In this document: piece by piece, positions 1 through 21,228 of the stretch
Layout of the letters: every line of letters begins with the position of its first letter
Numbering within the stretch: the stretch's first letter is position 1
NCBI RefSeq assembly: GCF_001039355.2
Contig: NW_019774847.1
Location: 597,711 to 661,710 of the forward strand
Length of the DNA: 64,000 nucleotides
From: Lingula anatina
Taxonomy: Eukaryota; Brachiopoda; Lingulata; Lingulida; Lingulidae
Reading direction: 5' to 3'
Program-made: the position numbers and the translations under genes
The notes under the pieces: model-generated
The model's database searches: none
Told to the model about the DNA's origin: nothing
Seen by the model: only the letters and a program-made list of their open reading frames with translations

Positions 1-1015
1 CTAAGTATTAATGGTCGAACTATGTGTTACTTTACAACACAGTCTCAAGTTTTTGATCACAGAACTCTCTGTTAAACCTGAAAGCCTATGTTGAAGATAT
101 TCAATCTCCCATTATCTCTAGGAGATTTTTGAATGGCATCTTTATACCGGTATCGTGCTTTTGCCTCTGAATCCTTACAAGTCATCAGAAGTCTCTCAAT
201 TTTTTTTAGGTCAATGAAGACAACAGGTGGTTCAAATAACATGCTTAAGTGTAGGACTTCAACACTGACATTTTTCATCCAACGTCCTTTTTTGGCTTAG
301 TTTTTTATTTATTTATTTATTTTTTTTTTGATTATTCAAAAATAGGGCCTACTTCTTTGCTGACTTACCTAGTTTTTCAGGAGATTCCGAACACAGAGAA
401 CCATGTGTTTGCCACTCTGAAAGGTGGGATTGGACCGTGGTTTGGTTGTCCTGAAAAAGCGGTAGCTTCCATTTTAATATGGTTTCATTTTACCATCATT
501 TGCCATTGTACTGGTAGTAATTATAGGATGTTTTATATGTATTTTTATATGCATTAAGCGAAACACGGCTGAAAACACTACAAGATAAACAAGATACAGG
601 AGGCACTGTATTTTATCTTATCAAATACACTGTAAAACTTTCAGCCTTCAAACAATACGGATCAACAACTGACTTAAGGGGTACAATTGGTCTAAAATAT
701 CGTTTCAAAGTATAAATTTTACAGAGTTTATGGGACCATTCCCAGACCCTATCGTACTACCAGTGGATCGATGTATCTCCAAGGGGATTCTCGCTAAATT
801 GCAATCAACCTAAGCAGCTTTGATGTAATTAACTATCGTTTAGCAGCTTCAGTAGGCGTGCCAGACATCTAGTACTTTAGCGAGAAACCCCTTGGAGATG
901 GATCCATACAGTTAGATCGATCTAGGCATGGGAACCCAGTCTATGTTTGCAGTCGGGCCTAGAACCACAGAAAATAAATATGTTAGACTTCAAGTCACCC
1001 CAGATTGATACTTAC
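1..1015. other. Left edge, no confident gene; possible exon at 72-278 (minus)
   Basis: I see no recognisable domain here. A 68-codon minus-strand frame at 72-278 has a soluble-protein-like composition (FEPPVVFIDLKKIERL, then a charged stretch with RYRYKDAIQK). It could be an exon of the gene whose putative first exon is at 1016-1213 on the same strand, but I cannot confirm splice sites at both ends or name a family. The remainder is AT-rich and holds one member of the GATCGATC inverted-repeat family (about 728-945). Confidence 0.3.
728..945. repeat. Degenerate MITE-like element, GATCGATC family, copy A
   Basis: The ends form imperfect inverted repeats: ATGGGACCATTCCCAGACCC on the left against the complement of a right end with TAGATCGATCTAGG and GGGAACCCAGTCTATG. 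An internal inverted pair is clear: CTCCAAGGGGATTCTCGCTAAA-like on the left and TTTAGCGAGAAACCCCTTGG on the right. The central TAATTAACTA and the overall layout match the copies at 5189-5411 and 48381-48604, but this copy is the most diverged. No coding capacity. Confidence 0.6.
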
Positions 1016-1213
1016 GACAGCACCAGTAGAGTTTTCAGGATGAAATTTCTTCTTGAGATTTCTTGTCGTATGAACTGACACATTCCCCGTTCCAGTGGCG
1101 AGCGGTCTACTCGTGTTACGAGTTTTATCTTCCAAGTGCACTATAAAATACACAGCCACCACTACCTGACAAGAGAGTAAGATCCGAAAAGCGACCCTAC
1201 TGCATCGCACCAT
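1016..1213 (-). CDS. Candidate first exon of a type II membrane protein (partial)
   Basis: Read on the minus strand, an ATG at 1213 opens a 66-codon frame that stops exactly at a good splice donor (GTAAGTATC, intron starting at 1015), phase 0. The peptide begins MVRCSRVAFRILL and has one hydrophobic segment at about residues 8-26. A Ser/Thr-rich stem with NTS, NVS and NST N-glycosylation sequons follows. A short cytoplasmic tail, a signal anchor and a stem is the usual N-terminus of Golgi glycosyltransferases and carbohydrate sulfotransferases, but no catalytic domain lies in the window, so the function is inferred from architecture only. The rest of the gene would lie to the left, perhaps including the frame at 72-278. 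Confidence 0.45.
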
Positions 1214-2775
1214 TGCTAACTATAGTCTGAACTGTCTTGGGATTTTCCAGGGCTACGTTTGTGGATATCGAAGGCGTGTATTTCCTGGTGTTTGTTAGTC
1301 TAAGAGCCAAGTCCCTTAATGCCTGATGTCATAGACGACTAGTCCATTTTCTGTACGAGTCTATCGCTGTACATAATAACAACGCTAACGCTGCACAATG
1401 CGTGTATTTCATGTAGGCCTATTTTAAAAAATTCACTCGACCATTCTCTTCACACAGTTTTCGTCCTTGATGTTTTATCACAGTTGAAGGTATTGGAATA
1501 TACTCGACACTGCTCCTTCAAAATCACTAAATACTAGACTTAAAGAGATTCTCTTTGCAGGTTAAACTGCGGGTTAACCTATCAAAAATCAGGACGCTTC
1601 TCCGTTTCAGCACAACCTGGTCAATACTAGCTTTCAGAGTTTCTGTTTACAGGTAGGCCTACGATTTCCCGGTTTCACGACAAATACGTGCACACATGTC
1701 AAAAATTACTGCTGTGGCAGAGAGAAAAATTACGTCCGGAAATCATCCCTGATACTTGCACGCGCTCACCCCTTGTGTTGCAGAAGAAGCGCCATATCAG
1801 CACTATCCCGGCTACGTGGCACCAGTCCCGAGACTTACTCCAGAACGATATACGCTACTACCTGTACGCTTGTTTTCCACGTTGGTTTCTTTCAGAATTT
1901 CTTTAGTGAACTTTAAAAATTCGTTCCATCTACTTTTACTTCACATCGACCAAGGTGGACAGAGAGCTCGTCGAACTGCTGCTACGTCTACAGGAGTTAC
2001 TGTGTTTCGTGGTGGTATAGCTTTTCTTTGTAATCATCAGATTTTCCTGTTATCAAATAAATTGAAATCCTGTTTCGCATTAATAATTGGATGCTTCTAT
2101 TATTTACATACAATTTCCGAGTGGACGTATAACTTGTTCACGGAGACTAGCAGGCGCATGGAGTGAACATTTTACCTTTATACGGCAAGCGTTTTAAAAG
2201 ACATGAAGTCTTTTCTATAGGAAGCCCTGTATAAAATCGGTAAATAATATCATATAAGACGCCAGGCTGACAGCTGGTTCCTCAGTTGAGAATGGGATAA
2301 TCAGCAAAACAAACCAATGTCTCTTCAAATAATTCAGAACCCGCAGTTTCATATAGAATTGTACGATGAAAGATTAACGCGATGGGAAGCGTACGTTTGC
2401 AGGCTGCTTTTTGCAAACAGTGTCACCATACGTTATAAACTTTGCAGATAGTGTCTGTATTGCGAAAATATCAGATCTGGTCAAAAGGTTTTAGGATCTT
2501 GCAGAGTCGTAGGCTAAGGGAGGATGGGGGGGGGGGTGTTACCTCCCCTTCTGCTTTCGAGACATTTGAATATGTTTTTGGGATCGGTCATTATAAGTGC
2601 AAGTCCTTTACGTACTTTTTCCCAGTCCGGTCGTCAGAGGTTTTCCCCCTTTCATCCAGTGAGTGTCTGGATGAGTATTCCGGCTTGCAAGTAGGCTTCC
2701 TGGGAGTATTTTTGTAGACCTTCAAGTGCTCTCCAAGATTGCACTCCCCCCCCCCCCAAAAAAAAAAATAAAATA

Positions 2776-2857
<82 letters not shown>

Positions 2858-3640
2858 AACAAATAATAATGATCAAATGAACAATAAATGAAAAATTAAT
2901 TCCCAGCCAACGAACCCATTTGTCCAAGAGTGACTGATCATAAGCGTGTAACTGAAGATGGTACATATATCTAGATACGTAGTCAAACGTCAAGTACACA
3001 ATATAATAAATTTATGTCCAATATGTAGTCGGGCTATCACAACAGTGACGCTTTTCCTAGATGGCATTAATATATTAATTTTAATACGGGTTTTATTTCT
3101 GAAAAAAAAAAAAATTTGCTTTACATCACACAGAAGTTTTATAAATATTTTAAAAGAATACATGTACATACCATTTTAAAGCACAATCCAAAGAAACTTA
3201 ATTTTTTATATCGAAATTTCAGTTAGGTATAGGTTGATAAAAACAAAAATGAAACGCTCCCTCACTCAATTTTTCTCACAATCAATGACGTTTAAATAAT
3301 AAACAGTGAAATGGCCGAAACAATATCACAATGTAAAGAACTAAGCCTAAACTACAACGGGTACACTGCACGAAGAGAGAAAGTCGTGATGACGCGCTTG
3401 CAACATGGTAAAGGCATAATCCCACTGGAGCTTTCCCTTGCCACTGGCTCTGTTGAAGACTGGGTGTCTGTCTGTTTTCTATAAAGTCAAGCTTTCTATT
3501 TTTACAGTATAGTCAGTCACTATCAATTTGACCACCAGCAATTGTGACAATGTCAAGGCTTACGATGACCAATTTCCCGGAGTCAACTTTTGCCTACCAC
3601 TACACTCTGTCTGTCTGCCAGTCAAAGTGGTGTCATAACA
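1214..3640. other. Intergenic stretch with microsatellite
   Basis: No supported gene. Around 1756-2166 two overlapping plus frames are open, and a third frame near 1948-2018 reads KVDRELVELLLRLQELL, which looks protein-like. I found neither a consistent exon chain nor a recognisable family, so it may be a decayed coding or transposon fragment. A (TA)n tract lies at 2784-2851, next to poly-C and poly-A runs. Confidence 0.4.
2784..2851. repeat. (TA)n microsatellite
   Basis: Uninterrupted TA dinucleotides for about 68 bp, preceded by short C-rich and A-rich runs (2749-2770). Confidence 0.95.
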
Positions 3641-3879
3641 CCTTCACAATGTACGGGTATATATGTGGAGTAGACACATACACATAACCCGAGAGGTTAT
3701 ACTATGTTCCATATTAAAACAATTCCACACATGGTACCATGAAGATTAATTCTCTCTACTAAAAGTCAGCTGGGCCATGACACCGTTTTTTTAATGTTCT
3801 TGCTGAACACAGTACTGATAAGTGCAAATAAACTGCCAGAGAAATATCTAGTGAAAGGAATTCTCTCTGTAGCCATGGT

Positions 3880-4400
3880 ATATTCCACACAGTGTCATAA
3901 GCAAGCCATACCATGGCCATGGCACGCAAGGTACCATGATGCTGCCATGTGAGTTACCATGGAGATGTCATACACAGTACCTTAAGGATGGCATACTTGT
4001 ACCATGAATATGTTCTGTAGAGTGTTATGGAGATGCAATTCACAGTACAATGAAGATGCCCTGTCAGTTACCATGGATCATGAGCATTCCCTGTAAGGTA
4101 GTGCCATACACAGCACCATGAAGATGTCCTGTTACCATGGATAAGCCATAAAGTTCCCACAGTGTTGGAGATGGCATGCAAGGTGCCATACACGGTACCA
4201 TCACGATGTCCTATGTTACCATGGAGAAGCCATAAAGTTACAATGAAGACGTCCTGTAAGTTACCAAGGGGATTCCATACACAGTATGTTGGAGATGCCA
4301 TGCAAGGTCTTATTATACACGGTGCAATGAAGATGTCTTATGTTACCATGGAGAATACAGTGTTGGCGATGCCATGTAATGTGCTGTGTTGCTGCCACAC
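3880..4400. repeat. Degenerate minisatellite based on ACCATGGAGAT / CCATACACAGTACC
   Basis: Short motifs recur many times in the same order: GTTACCATGGA, GAAGATGTCCTGT, GCCATACACAGTACCATG and GGAGATGCCATGCAAGG. Spacing is irregular (about 40-60 bp), with a higher-order period near 120 bp. Units are diverged. All frames through it are repeat by-products rather than genes. Confidence 0.75.
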
Positions 4401-4574
4401 AGTCCAGTCCCACATCCAGTGAAGTGTGAGGCTGTGGACGAATTGCCAGTCTATTATCCAGATGGTCTTCATGCTGGCCATGGCAGCTCTGGAACACATG
4501 ACATAACAGTAGTCTGTTAATCGTTTTACCACTGGAGCTACAACCCATGTTAAATCTGGCCAGAGTCATATACA

Positions 4575-4643
4575 TCCCAGCAGACAATCGACATTGATTC
4601 ACCATTGAATCAACGTAAAATCGATGTCGTTTGCCTGCTGGGA
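4575..4643. repeat. Short palindromic element with CCCAGCAG termini
   Basis: An almost complete hairpin of about 69 bp. The left arm starts TCCCAGCAGACAATCGACAT; the right arm ends GATGTCGTTTGCCTGCTGGG. TTGATTCA and TGAATCAA pair near the loop. This looks like a very short MITE. Confidence 0.65.
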
Positions 4644-5188
4644 AATAACTATATGCCAGTTTTTTCTTTTTTTAAATGACATCCAAATTACCACTTGTCC
4701 CAATTAATACATGTAATTCACCCCCTGCCCGGTAATAACAGAGATAAAATCCTTTCAGCATTCCAAATTATATGCAATTGTTTCTTTCCTAAAAATCAAC
4801 CCATTCCCCTATCACATTAAAGTGACAATTGTTTTAAAACATTGAAAATTCAATTCTACTTACAAATACAATACCTTCCAGGTACAGACTTCTTCTAACC
4901 CCTAGAGCATGAAGAGTTCTTTTTCCCTTGAAATCTGCCCTCAGAATTAACCTTGGCAGACAGCAGGTAATAATCCTAAAATTATTAAGACTTTCAATAA
5001 ACTTTTGACATATTAAAAAACTTTATAATCTATGCAATGGCTTTTATTTTCAAAGTAGCTTTCTGTTTATCTGATAAGTTAAATTTAAAATTGCACATTA
5101 TTAAAAAAAAGTTACATCATTTTTTTAAAGTCATGGTTATCAAAGTCAATTTGCTACTAGTAGCACATGCAAGGTCAAGAGATCTGGG

Positions 5189-5411
5189 TTTATGGGCGTA
5201 TTCCCAGACATTTAGATCGATCTATCCACGTGGGGAGTCTCACTAGATTACTGTCAGATAATACGGCTTAAATGTCCGTCCCGCCTACTACAAGCTGTAA
5301 GGGGGTAATTAACTTTCGTGCCTGCTCGGCTGACAGCTATTTAGCGTGAACCCCCAGGGAGTTAGGTCGATCTAGTTTGGATCGATCTAATCTCTGGGAA
5401 TGGGGTCTATG
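5189..5411. repeat. MITE-like element, GATCGATC family, copy B
   Basis: About 220 bp with terminal inverted repeats: left TATTCCCAGACATTTAGATC, right TGGATCGATCTAATCTCTGG followed by GAATGGGGTCTATG. The interior has CCCGCCTACT, AGCTGTAAGGGGGTAATTAA, GGCTGACAGC and ACCCCCAGGGAGTT, which recur in the same order in the copy at 48381-48604. Non-coding, so a non-autonomous DNA transposon is inferred. Confidence 0.8.
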
Positions 5412-8013
5412 AAATACCAAATTTTGTTTATAGAAATGCCATGATTCGAAAAAAAAAATGCTTATATATATATAAGAGCCATGAAATGGACATGTTACTG
5501 GCAAATTGCAGATGTTTGCACATACTCTTCTGCACATCAGGGTATGATATTTCTGGATTTCTCAACTACCCAGAGGTCAAAAGAAATATAAAGCCAAATG
5601 TTTATCTTTACATACTGGTATTGTTCACCATGGGCAGTAGTACAGGTGTCCAAGAATGCACCTTTTATTCAAATTTTCCTTTTAACAAAATAAGAAAAAA
5701 TGAGTGCAAAGAACTTCAGTTTTACTTTTACATGTTAGCATTCTAGCAGAAAAAAAACTTGGAAAATTATAGATGAATGTCTTGAGATTTTAAAGGTTAA
5801 GTGTCATTTTTGGAGTTCAGAATAAAATATAAAAAGATTTTGTGTCACTGGTTGTGCTTCATCTCTAGATGTCATTTGCAAAATGGTTTAAAATACATTG
5901 TGTCAACACAAGTTATGTTCTGTTAACTTGGTCTTTTGTGAACTGGCTTGGTGAACATATCTAAGCTCATAAAAATCATGCATCTTTCCTCATGCTGCTC
6001 AGTGTTAGATGTGCTTTGTAAAGAGCAATTTTTCAGAGCACATTTTTTTCTCTCAAAAGTGCTTTTTGTTTTGTTGAAGCAGATAATATATATCCTGAAT
6101 ATAAATATACCTGATCATTTTCTGTTCTCATGTGTGACTGTGCTTATTAAAAATTGTTACAAAAATGTTTGCAAATTGTCAAAACATAGTTTTTAAGTTT
6201 GAGATCATCTCAAACATCAACTAAATACCTGTCAATGCTTAGTACCACTCCAAGTGAAAATCACGTTTTTGAAAAGTTTGAACAACCATTTTCAAAAGAC
6301 ATTGATACCTTCCTGTGTGAATCTGTTGTCCTTGGATCTAGGGGTGTGGATAAGTTCTTCCTTATGCTTGCTACTGGCTCTGCTGGCGACTGGATGACTT
6401 TGCTTTCTGTCATGTTGACAAAATTTAAAACAAGTATTTGCTGAACATGGGAGCTAAAGGGGGGTGAGGGGAACTGTATTTGTCATCTGGAGAAAGATGT
6501 TTGTGATATGTCCAATCACAAAGAGTTATTTGATATATTGGTCCTCTTTCCTTTTTTTTCTTTTTGTAAAAATTACATCTTTTATGTGAGTTGGCTATTC
6601 AGTTTAAACATGCATTTTCAGATATCAATCTATCTATTTTATATTTGCAGGCCTTTGATAAATATCCAATGTAAAAAGTTCTTTTTTATGGGATTTAGTC
6701 AAAATCATTTTCATATATCATTCTGTTCATATATCATTCATTCTGTTCTGTTCCCAGTTGTTCTGATGTACTGTTATCCCATTTTTGACTGACAACAGTT
6801 TGTATGTATGTGCACATGTTGGGGTTTGAAAATAAATTATGTTCTTAAATAAATTATATTAAAGATAATAAAGCAATCCCCCATGGTTGACACAATTTCA
6901 ATTGCCAAAACTAAGAGAAAACCTTATTGCACATAATTTATAATAAATCATTTTATCTATTTACCATGATGTTTAAGTATTTCGTGTAATGATGTAACAA
7001 TATAGAATGATGGAATTTTACAGTCCGATTACAAAACTTTTATGTCATAACAGCACAAGAGCACTGCAATCAACATATGATAGATATCAAAAACTTTAAC
7101 AAGGATTAGTCATTTTGTGAAAAAGTTGGAAAATGGCCAGGAGTCCAGGTAGGTCTGAAAAAGCATATCCCTGCTTTAAACACATATGAAGAAATATTAT
7201 TAGCATCACATTTTATTTCGTATAAGATCCCCACTGGAAATGTGTTGCAGTGTATTTTGATGTGTGTGTGTATGTGTGTATGTTGCAAGTGTGCATGTTA
7301 TGTATCACCTTGAAGCCTGTAAATAATAAAATTTGTGTCACAGCAAATCATGCCAAAACCTCTGTTGTAATTATTTTATAGCCTGCTGGGATATATCTTA
7401 CATCGGAAAGTATCACTTGACATCTTTTTTCCACAACAGATAAAATGTGGACTGAAGTTTTTTTTTTTTTTCAAAAACAACCTACACAAAAACCATTTAT
7501 CTTCTTACTTTGGGAACATGGCAAGTGAACAGTAAATAATTTAATTACTAGTAGTGACAAGATTAGAAAAAAAAAATCTTTGCAGAATTATAATTTTGTT
7601 GACAATGGTAATGTGGTTTCTAGTTAACTGCTATCTTTATCTTTATATGCAGATTGTGGGCAGCTGCAATCATTACAACATACTGAGAATTGCAGTCAAG
7701 TATGCAATCATAATTCAGTCATGTCATGGTGATAACGGTCATTTATTACACAATATCCTGGAAAATATATTCAATACAAAAAAGCAAGAAAAGTTGCAGT
7801 CATTCTGTACAAAAAACTTTCACCCATACACTGAGGGTAAAAGAAAACAAAATTGCGTTTGATAAAATCTTTTGTTTCAAGTTATAAAAACATCTCTGCT
7901 TGAGTTTATTGAAGTCTTCTCTGTAAGTGTTCTAATATGACTAGCTGTATAAAACTGTTAACAACAGGCTGGTTATTGACCCAAACCTGGAACAATGGTA
8001 GGAATTGGCACCA

Positions 8014-8103
8014 ACATCCAATGAAATTAAAGCAAAATTTTAATGCTGGGCTGGAACAAAACATCCAATGAAATTGAAGCAAGTTATTATATGCTGGGCT
8101 GCT
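8014..8103. repeat. Two-copy local duplication (~50 bp)
   Basis: AACATCCAATGAAATTAAAG...ATGCTGGGCTGGAAC is followed by AACATCCAATGAAATTGAAG...ATGCTGGGCTGCTC. Two tandem copies, a few mismatches, no coding potential. Confidence 0.65.
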
Positions 8104-8901
8104 CTCTATGGCCATAATCATCAATGACCTTAAAAAACATATTGGGAAAAATTTTCTTGAAACATATTCACTGTTCTGGTGAATTGTTTGGTTATAAATT
8201 CAATATCCTTTTTAAGATAGAGACAAGTGCCATTTTGCTTCCCTTGCAATGTTGTGAAAATTTGTACTCTTCCATGTGCGACAATGACGTTGAAATATCC
8301 ATTGTTTAAGCTGATTTGATCACTGTTAAGTGTCCATGACTGATGAGGTACATACATGAGACCATCACTTATCAGATTTATGCTGTGGATCTTAAACACA
8401 ATAACCTTTCAATCTTGGCACCTTGATATTCTGGGGCTCAGTCCAGAGAAAAAAAAAAAAAAAAAAAACTGAGACTGAGAATTTGCTAGTTGATCATCAG
8501 AACATCAATTAAACACTTATGTTATGAAATATTGTACCCTGTGGTGACATATTTAAAAACAACACATATAAAAAAAAACAAAAACTAGAAAGTGTTATAC
8601 ATCATCTGGGTATATCCAAAGGCAAGCCTCCTGTGGCTAAAAGCCTCTACTTCAAATTTCAGAATGTGTATATCTACTGCTCTGCTTCTTCAACAACTGG
8701 CTTTCTTTTTGAAGTTTTACAACAATAACAATGAACTTTTCAGTGTTTTTTTTTAAAATCTTTGATAAGATTTTCATTTCTTTCAAGTGTTGTTTTTTTG
8801 TAGCAGTTTTCATTCCAGGAAGTGTTAATTTTTCTCTCAGCTGTAGAAACATCAGTGGACAACAAACTCCAACTCAAGTCTTTCACCTCATAGTGCCATA
8901 G

Positions 8902-16739
<7,838 letters not shown>

Positions 16740-18760
16740 GGTGCTGACTGTTCACGCTAATAAATTTAATAAAAATGTATGTATATACAATATTCGGCAT
16801 CAGTACCAGTGGAGTTAAGTTATCACTCGTGTCTGCTCAAAATTTTAAATGCCGGCTCGAAAACGGACAATAAAACGTTTCTAACAACAAAACATATAGC
16901 TCTAATGTATGTAAATATGAAAATTTCCAGTAGTAAACTCATAAAATATACAGAACACACAATATTTTCTGTAAAGAAGGACTAAATGCGTTTAGGACAT
17001 ACTACCTTTGTCTGCTTGATAAAAATGGCGCGTGGGTAGCAGTACCGCACTGAAGGTGTATATCTAGTTTTATTTGCAAATATGAAATTTAATTCAATAC
17101 TCTTTATAACTTTATAAGTTTTCATTTCAGTGATTAACTATATATTTGCTACATTTTGATATTGGAAAATTTGAAAATCATAGAAAAAATCTCAAGGAGA
17201 ACTGCAGAACGTTTGAAGAAGCCAGGCTCCATTATGGAGAGACCTCAGACTTGGAAAAGCGGCACGACAGGTCAGAAGCTGGCGGAAACGGCACCACAGG
17301 CCACAAGAAATACTGATAAAATGGCAGCACATTCCAGTTGCTGATAGGTTGCGCAGCGAATTCACACAGTTCAGATGCCACTTAGCACATTTTACCAGTT
17401 AATTAGTAGCCCTGACCAAGGATTAGTTAGTGCACGACTAGTTAATTAGTCTCTCAGAGATTGCCGCGCCGAATGACTCTCCGGTATGTGGGGACATAAA
17501 TGAAATTATAGGCTTTGCTAATAATTTGGAAAAAAGAAATGAAAAACATATTTTTATAATGACAATTGTTTGACTGTGTGTGACTGTGAAATGTTTGACG
17601 GTGAAAATAGACAAAATCACAACATGCCAAACTTTTATATAGGCTACACTGTTCGTTGTAAAAGTCTAATATGGCTCTATATAGGCCTACGTAAAACAAA
17701 ATTACCAGTAGGGCCTAATAACAAATACTGAAAAATTTCATCATTTGTATTTTTGCAGATGATCCTGCATTAATAATGGGGCAGATCCAGAGATATTTTC
17801 TTCCAAATTATCTTTGCTGATCCATCCTCTTTTTTTTTTTTTTTTACCGTCTTCCAACAGACGATATTAGATAGGCCCTATCTGTCAACGTAAGTTGAAA
17901 ATCTGACCGTCTTCTGGAAGACCCAGAAAACAGCCTCAATCCGCCCCTGAGTATTGTCCCACACACATCCACACATGCAAGAGAAGACCAACATACTTAA
18001 TTAACATCTTCAGCCAATAAGTCAGGCAAAGCAAAAAGAAGACCGAAGTGATGACATTAAATCGACCATCACCGCCAGTTAAAGATGTATATTGGTCATC
18101 AGTACAATTCTTTAGACCAACTAGGAGAAAAGATACATAAAATGAATAAATAAGCTGAAACCAGTTGTCCTAGTTACAATTTTATATAGTAGAGTGAAAT
18201 CAGTGATGGCCTCTGTGAGAAAATACCGTAATACACCACCCTCCCTCTCTTCTCTAGGATTAAAAAAAAAACAATTTTTTCCCATTTACTTGTGCCCCAC
18301 CACAAGTTTATAACATATAACTCCTTTTTACGCCACAAGACATGTTTCAATAGAGAAAGAAGTTGCTCTGATTCATTAGACTGCACACAACAGGAAAATC
18401 TGGCCTTCCCCCCATACAATTCATTAAAATAATAAGTGACGATGCCTCAAACCAAATAATAATTTTCACTCAACAAATATATGCATACAAGAGCTGGAAG
18501 GGAGAGACGTTTGCTTACAACAAAAAAAGAGGCAGTTACTTTTTTTTGGCATGTGATAAGGAAAGGAGGCTTGGAGTGTTTTAACACTTAAAAATGGTCA
18601 CTGGGAAAATCAAAGGAATGATAGGCAGAGAAAGACCGCCTGTCGGTTTTGTCAAGAGTTTAGGTCTATGGGTGGGTGGGTGCAGTGTGACAATTTTGGG
18701 ATCATGTGAAGAAAGGGAGATGTGGAGGTCCATGACGGTCAATGTCCTACAAGGACAAGG

Positions 18761-18767
<7 letters not shown>

Positions 18768-18806
<39 letters not shown>
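18768..18806. repeat. (GA)n microsatellite
   Basis: About 39 bp of pure GA repeats; the arginine/glutamate-alternating frame across it is an artefact. Confidence 0.95.
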
Positions 18807-18809
<3 letters not shown>

Positions 18810-19074
18810 AAGTAAATGGACGTATGCAGGTATCTAATACTTAGGTAGAATGCACCGAGAGGGGATCAATTCACTGTCTGTCACCAAGTATGAATAATAG
18901 ACAGTGAACATCCAACATGTCAAAGATGTATCCGGACGTGGAAGCGTTGAACGTCATAAGTCTGTACTCCACAATCAGAAGCATCTGTTGCTACTGGTAG
19001 ATGTTTAATACATCCCTGTGCACTTGTCAAGCTCTTGGAAAAGTTTCAATGTTTTACTGATTTCTTTGTATCAC

Positions 19075-19238
19075 TGTATTCTTTTAGGCAAACGTTAGAA
19101 TAATGTTTTCTTGTAGTTTGCTGGTGGTCTAACCGATATGTAACCCTGTGGTTAAATTGTCAAAACGTCCTGTGTTAGCTGGGAGAAGATTTCAAAATAG
19201 ACCTAGCTTTGCTCCTCATGTTTGCCTAAAAGAATACA
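19075..19238. repeat. Inverted repeat pair, 19-bp perfect arms
   Basis: TGTATTCTTTTAGGCAAAC at 19075-19093 and its exact reverse complement at 19220-19238, with about 126 bp between. The pairing continues imperfectly outwards (TCACTG / CAAAATGGAGTGA). Probably a small MITE; no coding content. Confidence 0.65.
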
Positions 19239-19454
19239 GCAAAATGGAGTGACGAAACTCGACGTTTGAGCAATCATTATTTCAGGCATATATATGTAGT
19301 ACGTAGGCTACAGTTAAAATAAAGTCTTAAGTTTCCTCAGCATCAGTGTCGTGTGAAGCCTCCACCGTTTATTGACAATAAGTTTCTTAAACTCTATCAC
19401 TCCATTCAATTACTTTTCCGTGACAGTTTGTAATCTGTAAAATTGTAAATTGTG

Positions 19455-20530
19455 CCTGACGACCATCAGACAGCAGACGGTCATTAAAGATGTACCATCG
19501 CGGGGTATGTCATTTCTTTGACGTCACCAAAGCCTGCACCTAATAAACTTATGTACTTCCTTCTTTCTTCCAGTGAATAACCATGCTGTTGGTAGCACTA
19601 GGATAGACAATATGGCAGCCAAAGCTCTTGCTTTGTGATTATCAAGATTAGTATTAAAATGGCCCTTAAAATAATGTCTTAAAAGTAAAATGTATTTTTG
19701 TTTCAGAAATTTGCAGAGTACAGCAAATATGTAAATGCCAAAGCTTTTTTTTTTTGCAAGATAAATATATTTTCATGTTTTTATTTTACTGAAGAAACAT
19801 TTCAGTATGTATAAGTTTTCCAAAAATATACGTTTTAGGGCCTATTTCTATTGTTCTGTATTTACAAAGTTTATCACAGATTTTATTTCACAAAACATAT
19901 TTTCAGCCCTTTTCCTATAAATCTATCAACACACACCAAAGGCAAAGAAGGAGATGTGTGCGTTTAAAGTCATAGCAATGCAATTTTGATAAGTCTATAG
20001 TGGGTATTAAAACATTTTTCTTTAACCCATCATATGGCTTATCTGAAGCAATTCATCTGATGTTCATTATTTTTTTTATTCAAATATATAGATTCTCAAG
20101 ACTTGAAAAATGGTTTGATAAAAAAAAAAAACAAAAAACATTTGCCTAAAATTTGGTAAACTTATGATCCCGCATAAGAAAGCTAGTGGCTGCCAATATC
20201 TTTCATGTAGATAGTGATAAGGTTGTTAATTTGTAGTTGATCTATGTTCACGTTACAGCACCACTGTGGACAATAACAGCAACAAGAAGAAGTGGAACAA
20301 TAATAATGATTATAATAAATGCCAACGTCCATTCATACAAAAGAAGAAAGAATCGACCAAGAACGCTTGTTGTTGAAGCAGATATGTGTCTTCTCAGGCT
20401 TCACAGTAGGCCAGCTAAAGGACTGTTGAATTATTTACTGACGACGACCATCAAACGGCAGATGGGTATTAAAGATGTACACATCGCGTGGGTTAATCTG
20501 TTCCTTGACGTCACCCGATGCACTATAAAG
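19455..20530. repeat. Two direct copies of a dispersed repeat
   Basis: About 19455-19550 and about 20437-20530 share GACGACCATCA, ACxGCAGA, ATTAAAGATGTAC, ATCGCG and CTTTGACGTCACC / CCTTGACGTCACC in the same order and orientation. A shorter relative (GACCATCACCGCCAGTTAAAG) lies near 18063. A diverged interspersed repeat is inferred. Confidence 0.55.
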
Positions 20531-21228
20531 CCACAATCAATCAAATCATCTTTTTAGTTATTCTTGTTAGAAAGGCTGGGGATATTTCAGTTTCTGGGGA
20601 CATAGATAACTGTTGCCACCATTTTGCTGCTACCTACCTGAGTGAACCAACCCTGTAAGTACTGCTATTACCTGTGGAGGTATGGTCATATAAATACCAA
20701 AAGTTTGAAGTGGTTAACGAAATCATGATGGTAGGTTTTACAAAGCTGCAAAAGCAATTGGGATTAGTTTGTGAAATAGGTGTAGGGCTTTGAGTTTTTT
20801 TAAACATAACTGATATATCCCGGTTTTTTACATTGTGCTTCAAACTTTTGGTATTTTAAGACATTGGATTGAGTTCAGCTAGAGAACAATTTTGGCATAC
20901 GGCACACAGCTACGTCAATTCTGCAGCATACATGCGCCTTTGGCATCTAAGCATCAGATAAAGAATTCAAGGAGCTTTGCTGATTTCAAAATTCGCAAGA
21001 ACACAGTAATCATGACAAATTAATTTTGCACCAAAGGTATAAATTCTTTTCGGTCAGATATATGTAGAATATTTTAGATCAATAAAAGAAAGATTGCAAA
21101 AATGAGAACTACCAACAGCTCATAAAAATGGATGTTTTGAGGAAGACACGCCCAGCTTATCGGCCTTTTATTTCTTTTTTTTTACAGGAGGACATTGCAC
21201 CAGGTTATTTGCCAATTTGATATAAGCC

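Larger units (their letters stand above)
4644..8901. other. AT-rich intergenic / RBMX 3' side, no gene supported
   Basis: Apart from the inverted-repeat element at 5189-5411 and a short duplicated segment at 8014-8103, I see no structure here. Frames at 5441-5746, 6199-6444, 6508-6792 and 7554-7862 lack recognisable domains and splice context, and have AT-driven composition. The part just below 8902 is presumably 3' UTR of the RBMX-like gene on the minus strand. Confidence 0.5.
16740..21228. other. Intergenic region between RBMX and the VWD gene
   Basis: The part near 16740-17050 is presumably RBMX 5' UTR and promoter; AAAATGGCGCG occurs at about 17022. Frames at 16779-16985, 17156-17344, 18594-18815 and 20237-20557 show no recognisable domain. 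The stretch contains a (GA)n tract (18768-18806), a 19-bp inverted repeat pair (19075-19238) and two copies of a dispersed repeat (about 19455-19550 and 20437-20530). Confidence 0.5.

Noticed and set aside
2652-2999. Frame with a YIYIYI run
   Set aside because: Pure translation of the (TA)n microsatellite.
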